Shown in pieces: positions 34,139-41,689 of a DNA stretch of 54,893 bases. Positions within the stretch are counted from its first letter, which is position 1. Each line of letters opens with the position of its first letter. Location of the stretch: positions 1 through 54,893 of the forward strand of contig JAADIK010000153.1 in the NCBI GenBank assembly GCA_013151365.1. The letters run 5' to 3'. Under the pieces are notes generated by a model. It saw nothing but the letters and a program-made list of their open reading frames with translations. It ran no database searches and had not been told where the DNA came from. The position numbers and the translations under genes were made by a program. The stretch comes from Deltaproteobacteria bacterium. Its GTDB lineage: Bacteria > Desulfobacterota > Desulfobulbia > Desulfobulbales > Desulfobulbaceae.

Positions 34139-34870
34139 ATGAAAAAGGTAGCGTTTATTTCCGACATCCATGGCAATCTCGAGGCATTCCAAGCCGTTCT
34201 GGCCGATATTGACCGGCTTGCCATCCAGACGATTTTCTGCCTGGGAGATTGTGTCGGCTATGGCCCGGAGCCGGAAAAGGTTATCATGGAAATTCGCAAC
34301 CGCGCCATTCCCACGGTGATGGGCAATCACGAACTGGCCCTGCTCAACGACCGTTACGCCAACTCTTTCAATTTTATTGCCCGGCAGTCACTCGACATCA
34401 CCCGGACCCTCATTTCCCCGGCCACCCTGCGATATATTGCGGCCATGCCGGTCACCCGGCTGTTCGGGAACACCCGCATGGTCCACGGCCGCCCTCCTGC
34501 CTCCATCACCCGTTATCTCTTTGCTGCGCAAAAACACCTCCTCAAGGATATTTTTTCTGAATTTGCCGAAACGCTTTGTTTTTTCGGACATACTCACACC
34601 CTTGCCCTCTACACCCTCGACCCGTCGGGCAATATTCATAGTCAGCGCCTCGAAAGGGGCATCCTTGGTCTTGAACCCCATTGTCGCCACCTGATCAATA
34701 TCGGTTCAGTAGGCCAACCGCGAGACGGCAATAATAATGCCAAATACGTCATCTGGGACGAGGAGGAAAGGATGATTGAGACCCGCTATATTCCCTATGA
34801 CATTCAAAGCACTTTTGCCAAGATCATTGCCGCCGGATTGCCTGAATTAAACGCAACCAGACTTTTATAA
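34139..34870 (+). CDS. metallophosphoesterase, YfcE-like
   Basis: A 243-residue calcineurin-like phosphoesterase with the complete metal-binding set: SDIHGN (D9, H11), LGDCVGYGPEP, MGNHELALL, VHGRPP, FFGHTHT and NIGSVGQPRDG. It would cleave phosphodiester or phosphomonoester bonds with a dinuclear metal site; the substrate is unknown. The ATG at 34139 is chosen because the family begins at this Met; the frame upstream belongs to a dispersed repeat. Confidence 0.87.
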   Translation: MKKVAFISDIHGNLEAFQAVLADIDRLAIQTIFCLGDCVGYGPEPEKVIMEIRNRAIPTVMGNHELALLNDRYANSFNFIARQSLDITRTLISPATLRYIAAMPVTRLFGNTRMVHGRPPASITRYLFAAQKHLLKDIFSEFAETLCFFGHTHTLALYTLDPSGNIHSQRLERGILGLEPHCRHLINIGSVGQPRDGNNNAKYVIWDEEERMIETRYIPYDIQSTFAKIIAAGLPELNATRLL

Positions 34871-35028
34871 GTGGTTTGAAACAGATCGGTCTCCATACAT
34901 TCAATATCTGCCGCCATCCCCTCTTCAGCTTTTTTTCATAAATTCTTTTACATTCTCCAGCAGCATGATATATTTAAAATTATTGGTAACATACGTCATT
35001 TTGCCGAAAAAAAAGGAGGGGGGGAGAA

Positions 35029-36030
35029 ATGAAGACCGAAAAAAATATGGCGGCAGCTTATTTCTGGAGCAGCGTTCTTGCCGCACTACTTGCTGTCTCC
35101 GGAGCGACACAGGTTTTCGCTGCGACAAGTATCCGGCAGGGTAATCAGACCACGGTGCGGATCAATAAAGAGGTGATCATTGTGTCCGGACATATTGGTG
35201 CCGGTTATCTCTCAGGAGAATCCACCGAATCCGTGTATGACACGGCCGCTTCCGGATATAAACTGAGCGAGTTGACCTGGAGGCTCAGGGATGTCTTCAT
35301 GTTCAATGCGGGCGTATCGGTTCAGCCGGCTACCTGGCTGAAGTTGAACGGTGACATCTGGGTCAAGGCCAACGACGGCAACGGCTCCATGGACGACTAT
35401 GACTGGTTTGTCGAAGGCTGGGACTGGACCCACTGGTCCCACCACAATAACGTGGAGTTGTCCGAGGGGCTCATGTATGATCTCAATGTCGAGTTTCCCT
35501 TTTACAGGTTTGACCAGGTCACATTCAGCGCCCTCATCGGTTATAAGCATGATCACTGGGAGTGGAAAACCAAGGGGGGATCGTATATCTACTCAACCTA
35601 TGCGTTGCGGGATACCATCGGCACCTTTCCGGACGATGAGCCGGGGATAACCTATGAACAGACGTTTGGCGTGCCCTATTTGGGACTGGCCTTCGCGGCC
35701 AAGCTGGAGAAGGCAACCTTAACGGGCCGTCTTATCGGCAGCACCCTGGTCAAGGTCGAGGATGTCGATCATCACCACATGCGTAACCTGCTCTTTGAAA
35801 ATGATTTCGATACCGGGTCAATGGTCTCTTTTGACTTAGGCGGCGGCTACAATTTTACCGATCAGTTATCACTCCTGGCTGCATACCATTATCAGATATA
35901 CTATGAGACCAAAGGCAGTACCAAGGTAACCGACCTGCTCACCGGGGAGACGCAAAACTTCCCGGGTGACGCCGCAGGCACGGATCACCAGTCCGACATG
36001 GTTTCCCTGTCGTTGCGCTACACCTTCTAA
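35029..36030 (+). CDS. omptin-family outer-membrane protease
   Basis: A ten-stranded beta-barrel aspartic-type protease (OmpT/Pla family), 333 residues with a signal peptide cleaved near VFAAT. All four catalytic residues of OmpT can be placed: D123 and D125 (SMDDYDW, OmpT D83/D85) and D247 and H249 (DVDHHH, OmpT D210/H212). Other matches are SGYKLSELTWRLRD, GGSYIYSTYALRDTIGTFPDDEPGITYEQTF in outline and a C-terminal barrel end in Tyr-Thr-Phe. It would cleave peptides at the cell surface, classically after basic residues. The ATG follows GGAGGGGGGGAGAA; A8 and G7 runs lie just upstream. Confidence 0.9.
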   Translation: MKTEKNMAAAYFWSSVLAALLAVSGATQVFAATSIRQGNQTTVRINKEVIIVSGHIGAGYLSGESTESVYDTAASGYKLSELTWRLRDVFMFNAGVSVQPATWLKLNGDIWVKANDGNGSMDDYDWFVEGWDWTHWSHHNNVELSEGLMYDLNVEFPFYRFDQVTFSALIGYKHDHWEWKTKGGSYIYSTYALRDTIGTFPDDEPGITYEQTFGVPYLGLAFAAKLEKATLTGRLIGSTLVKVEDVDHHHMRNLLFENDFDTGSMVSFDLGGGYNFTDQLSLLAAYHYQIYYETKGSTKVTDLLTGETQNFPGDAAGTDHQSDMVSLSLRYTF

Positions 36031-36214
36031 ACGCTTCGTTGATGCCATTCTCCCGGGCCGGGCAAAAAACCGGCCCGACCGGGTCACCGGGTGAAAAAAA
36101 TAAGGGGGGGGGCGCACAAAAAACAACCGCACATTTCCGCATCCCGGAGACAGGCTCCGATTCCGCTGACTTACTTTTTTGCGCAAACCATAGGGAACCG
36201 TACCGGAGCGGGGA

Positions 36215-36260
36215 CAAAAAAATCCCGGAAGGCGGCTGTTGACAAGTTGACCTTCCGGGG
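36215..36260 (-). terminator. rho-independent terminator of the RRM gene
   Basis: On the minus strand CCCGGAAGG and CCTTCCGGG (36251-36259 and 36224-36232) form a stem followed by ATTTTTTT. A G9 tract (36104-36112) and a GGGCCGG/CCGGCCC hairpin (about 36055-36077) lie further downstream; the latter may end the omptin transcript. Confidence 0.8.
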
Positions 36261-36295
36261 CTCAAGTAAGCATTTTCAGCAGGCAGGCGATCCGT

Positions 36296-36568
36296 TTAAT
36301 ATCGCGAATCGTGCTGGGGGCGGTCCGCCCGTGGTTTTGCCTGGTTTACCCTCAGCTTGCGGCCCTGCATGTCGGTACTATCCAGTGATTTGATCGCCTC
36401 TTCCGCTTCGGAGTCATTGTCCATTTCAACAAAACCGAAACCCTTCGACCGTCCGGAATACCTGTCCATGATAATTTTGGCGGTTGCGACGTCTCCAAAT
36501 TCTGCGAAAGCGGAACGTAATTCATCATCCGTTACACTGTATGGCAGGTTGCCAACATAGATATTCAT
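36296..36568 (-). CDS. RNA-recognition-motif (RRM) protein
   Basis: A 90-residue single-RRM protein. RNP2 is IYVGNL at the N-terminus and RNP1 is KGFGFVEM; the basic tail ends in QHDSRY. Small RRM proteins of this kind in cyanobacteria and deltaproteobacteria bind single-stranded RNA and are often cold-induced. A 163-nt leader separates it from the THX gene upstream and contains a long inverted repeat, which may regulate it. Confidence 0.93.
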   Translation of the reverse strand: MNIYVGNLPYSVTDDELRSAFAEFGDVATAKIIMDRYSGRSKGFGFVEMDNDSEAEEAIKSLDSTDMQGRKLRVNQAKPRADRPQHDSRY

Positions 36569-36583
36569 TCAGCTGCTCTCAAA

Positions 36584-36634
36584 ACTTTGTGCGTTCGTTA
36601 CAAAATGCTAACAAGTAACCTAAACGCACAAAGT
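36584..36634 (-). promoter_or_regulatory. 12-bp inverted repeat in the RRM gene leader
   Basis: ACTTTGTGCGTT (36584-36595) and AACGCACAAAGT (36623-36634) are perfect complements around a 27-nt loop, ending 16 bp before the RRM start codon. In RNA it would form a stem close to the ribosome-binding site, suggesting translational or temperature control. Confidence 0.5.
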
Positions 36635-36731
36635 ACTTATTAGCGACCAGCCGTCTGAGCCGGTTTTACCCATTGCGGCAGGAGTATTTCTGCCTGCAGA
36701 CCTTGCCTGCTCCCTGATGATCGGCGCAAGT

Positions 36732-36833
36732 CTATTTTTTGTTTTTCTTGATGTTTTTTGGTTTGGGACGGGTCTTGCCGTTGGTGCTGCGAATAATTTT
36801 GCCGCGTTTACTCCTGATGTCGCCTTTACCCAT
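36732..36833 (-). CDS. 30S ribosomal protein THX
   Basis: A 33-codon gene read directly from the minus strand: MGKGDIRSKRGKI at the start, NGKTRPKPKN in the middle and a Lys/Asn-rich end, TAG stop. The MGKGD-x-x-(S/T)-(K/R)-(K/R)-GKI opening and GK-x-RP motif are those of the THX (Thx/S31e-like bacterial) small-subunit protein. GAGGTG lies four bases before the ATG. It is upstream of the RRM gene on the same strand and may share its transcript. Confidence 0.88.
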   Translation of the reverse strand: MGKGDIRSKRGKIIRSTNGKTRPKPKNIKKNKK

Positions 36834-37061
36834 TTTTCACCTCTAACACTCTGCTTACACAGACGATATGTTATAAAGAAACAACCTTATGTCCGGCTGA
36901 CTTTTCATGCCGCCATGAAAAACCAACTCGGCCTTTTATAACTCGTATCATTACTGCATGTTGCAAGTTCAATGCAACATCTTTCCACATTTTTTTTACC
37001 GGCCGGCCAATGATCCGACCGCCCCCTGTGTCAAAACGGGGACAGTGACCGAACCCGACCT

Positions 37062-38276
37062 TTATTGAAACTTTTCCCGAATAGCGCTCAGCACATCGGT
37101 TATCTGGAAAAAGGCCTCCACCACCTCCGGGTCGAACTGAGTCCCCGAGTTCTCCCTGATTATGGCAAAGGCCCTCTCGTCGTCCCAGGCCTCCTTGTAG
37201 ACACGCCGGCTGCACAGGGCATCGTAGACATCGGCCAGGGCGGTAACCCGGGCGGTGATCGGAATCTCTTCGCCTTTTTTCTGCAGCACGCCATGGCCGC
37301 TTCCCTCGTCCACCTCCGGGATGCAGCCGGGATAGCCCGCGCCGTCCCATCTTTGATGGTGATTCAAGGCAATCTCCAGGCTCATCCGATCAAGCTCCGA
37401 GGTGATGGAGGTGAAAAGCCGGGCACCGTACAGGGTGTGTTTTTTGATGATTTCGAATTCATCATCCGTCAATCGTCCGGTTTTTTGAAGGATAGCGTCG
37501 GGGATGCCGACCTTGCCTACATCATGGAGCATGGCGGCCAGGCGAATGAGGTCACGGGTCGATTTGATCTCCTGATTATTATCAAGACCCTGGTTTTCGG
37601 CCCAGCGCTGATAAATCTCGGCGGAATATGCCGCTACCCTCTGAACATGGGCCCCGGTTTCATTGGGATCGCGCAGCTCCGCCATCGACATCATGCGCAG
37701 GATCAGCTCCCGGTTCATAATCCCCCGCTCAATGGTCACCGCGGCATTGTTGGCAAAAAGCGACACAAAGAGCTGGCTCCTTTCCCTGAAGGGAATCACG
37801 TTCCGGTCCTTGTCCCTGGCGTTGATCAGCTCCAGGACTCCCACCAGGCGATTTTCAATGGTGAGGAGCGGCAGGGTCATGATGGATGTGGTTCGATAGC
37901 CGTACTTTTCATCAAAAGAGGTATTGAACCGGTAAGGGACCCCGGCCGGCAGGTTATAGGCATCGTCGATAATAACAGCCTCCTTGGTCAGGGCGGCATG
38001 GCCGACAATGGATTTGTGGGACATGGGAACGGTGAGATTGGTGTAGAGGGCGGCCCGGCCTTTTTCACGGTCAAAGAGGCTGTCATTCTGGACATAGCTG
38101 AAGACCAGGCAGTCATCCCTGACCAGAAATATGGAGCCGGCATCGGCATTGGACAGGTGGCGGGATTCAGAAAGAATGCGGTCCAGAATGGTGTCAACAT
38201 CCTTCAGGGTATTGAGAACATCGATTTTTTTGAGAATAGAAGAGATTTCATCACTTGTGTAGAGCGGCTCCGTCAT
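37062..38276 (-). CDS. GAF and HD-GYP domain signalling protein
   Basis: A 404-residue cytoplasmic protein that probably degrades cyclic di-GMP. The N-terminal GAF sensor (about 15-185: DTILDRILSESRHLSNADAGSIFL, STKLMTLPL-type core) is followed by an HD-GYP hydrolase with AAMLHDVGKVGIPDAIL, EFEIIKKHTLYGARLF and LNHHQRWDGAGYPG. The usual HHE in the last block reads HHQ. Metal-binding His/Asp residues are present. The ATG at 38276 follows GGGGGAT; a longer upstream frame is rejected. No receiver domain or membrane anchor. Confidence 0.87.
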   Translation of the reverse strand: MTEPLYTSDEISSILKKIDVLNTLKDVDTILDRILSESRHLSNADAGSIFLVRDDCLVFSYVQNDSLFDREKGRAALYTNLTVPMSHKSIVGHAALTKEAVIIDDAYNLPAGVPYRFNTSFDEKYGYRTTSIMTLPLLTIENRLVGVLELINARDKDRNVIPFRERSQLFVSLFANNAAVTIERGIMNRELILRMMSMAELRDPNETGAHVQRVAAYSAEIYQRWAENQGLDNNQEIKSTRDLIRLAAMLHDVGKVGIPDAILQKTGRLTDDEFEIIKKHTLYGARLFTSITSELDRMSLEIALNHHQRWDGAGYPGCIPEVDEGSGHGVLQKKGEEIPITARVTALADVYDALCSRRVYKEAWDDERAFAIIRENSGTQFDPEVVEAFFQITDVLSAIREKFQ

Positions 38277-38447
38277 AATGATCCCCCTTGTCCGGCAACG
38301 ATCGGCCGGGCGATTATGGCCTCGCTGTACATCGTCTGAATTTCTTGGCGAGTATAGCACATTGCCCGGTCAAAGAGAAAGAATTGCTTATTACGAGCCC
38401 ATGGTTTCCCGGCCGAGTCTGACGTGTGCCCGCTTTTTGCTCCCCTT

Positions 38448-40043
38448 TCATGAACGTAATTCTTCCGGCCTTGGCTTACGGCCGGCAAGCAGGAGCAGAA
38501 CCAGGAAGATGGTGCCGAAGGCGCCAAAGACAAAGGTGTGACGGAAAGTATCCTGAAAGGCGAGACTTAAGGCCTTGAGGTGCTGGACCCGGCCCAGCAG
38601 GAGATGGGCCTTGACATCGGCGAGCCCGGACGGCAGGTACTGCGAAATCAGGTCCTTGTTGCTATCGATGAAGCGCTGGACATAGTCATGGTTTTGCAGG
38701 GTGGCAATGCCCTCGAAATGGACGGCTTTCCGCATTTCCAGGGTATTGGTGGCAATGGCCGTGCCCAGGGAACCGCCCAGAAAGCGCAGGTAATGCATGA
38801 GGCTGACTCCCTGGGCGGTCTTGTCACCCAGGGATCCCAGGGCCAGGGCGGAAACCGGGGCAAAAAAAGAACCCAGGGCAATGCCCAGCGGGATGGTGAT
38901 GATGGCGGCCCGGATCGACGGAGTATAGTAGTTGAGAGAAGGGATCAGGAAATAACTGGTGTAGAGAAAGATGATGGTGCTGCCGACAATCACCCGCTGC
39001 GGGCCGAAGCGGTCGCTCAACAGCCCGGCCAGGGGAGAGACGATGGCGATAAAAATGGCAAAGGCCAGCATGTGCAGGCCGGTGACAAAAGTAGTGAGAT
39101 GTTTCAGGGTTTCATAGTAGAGCGGCAGGAGATAAAAAAGCTGGTAGATGGAGAGCCCCATGATCAGGAAATAGAACCCCATGGACAGGGTATACTCTTT
39201 GATTTTGAAGATGGCCGGGTCGATCAGCTTGTTACGGCTGAACATCTCGGACAAGAGATAGAACAGCAGGGAGGCGGCGGCGCCGAAGGCCAGGAGGACA
39301 ATGGTGGAAGACTGGCCCCAGCCCAGCTGCTGGCCCTTGGAAAGCAGGATAAGAAGCGAAACGGTAAAGGCGCCCATAAAAAAATAGCTGACGAAATTGA
39401 AACGCAGCCGCTGCCGATTCTTGACCAGGACCGGCAGATACGACGCCCCGGCTATAAAGTTGAGAATGCCGGTGGGCAGGTTGATATAGAAGACCCAGCG
39501 CCAGCTCATGTGCAGGGTGATCCAGCCGCCCACCGTCGGCCCCAGTGAAGGGGCGAAGCTCACGCCCATGGCGTAGATCCCCATGGCCATGCCGTGTTTC
39601 TCCGGCGGGTAGATGGCAAAGAGGATGGTCTGGGCGCTGGCCATGATAAAGGCCTCGCCCAGGCCCTGGATGATCCGGGAACCGACCATCTGCGGCAGGG
39701 AGGCCGCCACGCCGCAGAGGGCGCTGGCCGAGGTGAAGATCAGCAGCCCGGAAAGAAAAAGCCATTTCAGGCCGATGACCCGGCCCAGATTGTGGGTCAG
39801 GAGCAGGCCGACCGCCGCGGCGATCATGTAGGCGGTAATGACCCACTGCACCCCGTACAGGTCGGTGGCCAGCGGTCCCATCATCTTGGGGATCACCACG
39901 TCGATCACCGTGGTGTCAAGGATGGCCATGAAGGCCCCGACCATGACGATTATGGTAAGGAAAGCGCGATAACCCGGTGAAATCAGGTCGTAGATCGGCT
40001 GTTCATCGTTGACGTTGCCGCTGGCCGGCCAGGTTGCGGTCAT
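38448..40043 (-). CDS. emrB: DHA2-family multidrug efflux permease (EmrB-like)
   Basis: A 531-residue major-facilitator protein with 14 predicted membrane segments. Motifs are LDTTVIDVVIPKM (family motif D1), QWVITAYMIAAAV, GSRIIQGLGEAFIM and GPTVGGWIT (drug:H+ antiporter motif C). The start ATG overlaps the stop of the membrane-fusion gene (ATGA), so the pair is co-translated. It would use the proton gradient to push amphipathic compounds through a TolC-type channel, which is not encoded here. Confidence 0.9.
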   Translation of the reverse strand: MTATWPASGNVNDEQPIYDLISPGYRAFLTIIVMVGAFMAILDTTVIDVVIPKMMGPLATDLYGVQWVITAYMIAAAVGLLLTHNLGRVIGLKWLFLSGLLIFTSASALCGVAASLPQMVGSRIIQGLGEAFIMASAQTILFAIYPPEKHGMAMGIYAMGVSFAPSLGPTVGGWITLHMSWRWVFYINLPTGILNFIAGASYLPVLVKNRQRLRFNFVSYFFMGAFTVSLLILLSKGQQLGWGQSSTIVLLAFGAAASLLFYLLSEMFSRNKLIDPAIFKIKEYTLSMGFYFLIMGLSIYQLFYLLPLYYETLKHLTTFVTGLHMLAFAIFIAIVSPLAGLLSDRFGPQRVIVGSTIIFLYTSYFLIPSLNYYTPSIRAAIITIPLGIALGSFFAPVSALALGSLGDKTAQGVSLMHYLRFLGGSLGTAIATNTLEMRKAVHFEGIATLQNHDYVQRFIDSNKDLISQYLPSGLADVKAHLLLGRVQHLKALSLAFQDTFRHTFVFGAFGTIFLVLLLLAGRKPRPEELRS

Positions 40044-41206
40044 TGCCGCTTGATCTCCACTTCCCCGCCCAGCCCGACCCGCAGCAGCGAAGTATCGCCG
40101 CTGGTGATGCTGATCCGTACCGGGATGCGCTGGGCCACCTTGGTGAACTCGCCGGCCGAGATATCGCGGGGGGCCAGGGCAAAGGTCGCGGCCGTGGCAG
40201 GCAGGATGTCCTCCACCCTGCCCCGGAACTTCTGGTCCGGATAGGCGTCGATACTGATGTTCACCGCGGCGCCCCGCTCTACCCCGTGCAACTTGCCCTC
40301 TTCCAGCAGGGCGACGATATAAACATCACGGGGATCAATGAGGGATAAAACCGCTTTTTTGGGAGAAACAATGCTGCCGACGGTCAGAAATCGTTTGGCG
40401 ACCCGGCCGTTGATCGGACTCTTCAGCTCACAATTGCCGAGATCGTTTTGCGCGGTAGCCAGGGCGGCGGCCAACCCCTTGATCTTGTCAGCCAGGGCCT
40501 GGATCTTCTTTTCCGTTTCCGGAATGCGCAGACGGCCGGTCCGGGCCAGCTTCACCCGGTTCCCGGCCGTGGCCATCGACGCCTCAACGGCCCGTGCCTG
40601 CTCTTCGACGGATTTTTTCATTTTTTGCTTACTGACCAGGTCGGTGTCAATGGTTTCGGCCCGGGTCCGGGACACCGCCTTGACTTTATACAGGGTTTCA
40701 AGCCGTTTCCGGTCCCGGGCAAGCTGTTCGATCTCCGCCTGTATCGCCTCGGCCTGAGCCAGCAGAGACGCCCGCTGCCGGGACAATTCCTCGATCCGGC
40801 CGGCGGCGATAGCCTCGTTCAACTTTGTTTCCTGGCGCAGACGATCGAGAAGAATGCCGAGGCCTTCCTTGTCCTGCCGGGCCTCGGCCAGTTCCGCGGT
40901 CAGCCGTTTGACGCGCAGGCGGTAGACCGCCGGATCGATAGCGGCCAGCACCTCCCCCCGGCGGACCGCATCGCCTTCTTTTTTGTTCATTACGGCAAGC
41001 CTGCCGTTCACCCGGTCGAAACCAATAGTGACCAGACTGTCGGTCCGGACAAAAACCGCATCGGTCACGGCATAGGCCATCCGGTAACGGATAAAACGGA
41101 CGGCCATGAATAACAGGGCAAGGACGCCGATAACCATGACAGTGGCCGCCACGGTCTTGCCGGCGGGCTTTCGCTTTGGTTTTCCTTTAGGCTGCTCTTC
41201 TTCCAT
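40040..41206 (-). CDS. emrA: membrane fusion protein of an EmrAB-type efflux system
   Basis: A 388-residue HlyD/EmrA-family adaptor. One N-terminal membrane helix (about 18-38), a first lipoyl-like half ending GEVLAAIDPAVYRL, a long coiled-coil hairpin (about 85-235), the second half NCELKSPINGRVAKRFLTVGS and a beta-barrel domain with IDPRDVYIVALLEEG. AGGAAAAAAG precedes the ATG. It is first of two genes; EmrB follows with a 4-bp overlap. Confidence 0.9.
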   Translation of the reverse strand: MEEEQPKGKPKRKPAGKTVAATVMVIGVLALLFMAVRFIRYRMAYAVTDAVFVRTDSLVTIGFDRVNGRLAVMNKKEGDAVRRGEVLAAIDPAVYRLRVKRLTAELAEARQDKEGLGILLDRLRQETKLNEAIAAGRIEELSRQRASLLAQAEAIQAEIEQLARDRKRLETLYKVKAVSRTRAETIDTDLVSKQKMKKSVEEQARAVEASMATAGNRVKLARTGRLRIPETEKKIQALADKIKGLAAALATAQNDLGNCELKSPINGRVAKRFLTVGSIVSPKKAVLSLIDPRDVYIVALLEEGKLHGVERGAAVNISIDAYPDQKFRGRVEDILPATAATFALAPRDISAGEFTKVAQRIPVRISITSGDTSLLRVGLGGEVEIKRQ

Positions 41207-41489
41207 CTTTTTTCCTGCTTATCTCTATTTAAAAAAACCGGCCATATGACTAAAAAAGGTACCCATGCACCCGGTCCTTAGGACTGCCTTGCGCACACTC
41301 GAAGCTGCCGGGTGTTTGTTAAAAACCAGCTTCGTTCAAACTCTCGGAGTCTACGCTACTATGTATTTTCGCTCAACTCCTTTATCGATATCTTCGGCAG
41401 TTCAGTTGCAAGTCAAGTGGAAAATCCCTTAAAATCACCTCTTAAGAAACGACCAAAGCCGGATCCATTGGATCCGGCTTTTTATTTTC
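41207..41489 (+). ncRNA. candidate small RNA ending in a strong terminator
   Basis: The region upstream of the divergent emrA gene has no credible protein-coding frame but ends on the plus strand with a textbook terminator. Upstream of it are nested inverted repeats: CACCCGG/CCGGGTG and CGAAGCTG/CAGCTTCG (about 41299-41334). A terminator with no gene before it suggests a short structured plus-strand transcript. The 5' end is unknown; a class could not be assigned. Confidence 0.4.
41455..41489 (+). terminator. rho-independent terminator without an upstream gene
   Basis: AAAGCCGGATCC and GGATCCGGCTTT form a stem with a short AT loop followed by TTTTATTTTC. It points in the plus direction, away from emrA. 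Confidence 0.8.
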
Positions 41490-41689
41490 AAAGGATTGAA
41501 TGGAAATGAGGGAAAGATACTGCGTGCGAGGCCAGCATCAGGCGTTTGATCGAGATTACCGGGACGTATCCGGGGAGGATGTCAATCGTCAAATTAATGT
41601 CAGGGACAGCATCTCACATCATTACAGCATGCATACTGCCCCCGAAGCCGCTAAAATCATGGCATAAATCGAGCTGCGCCGATTACATT

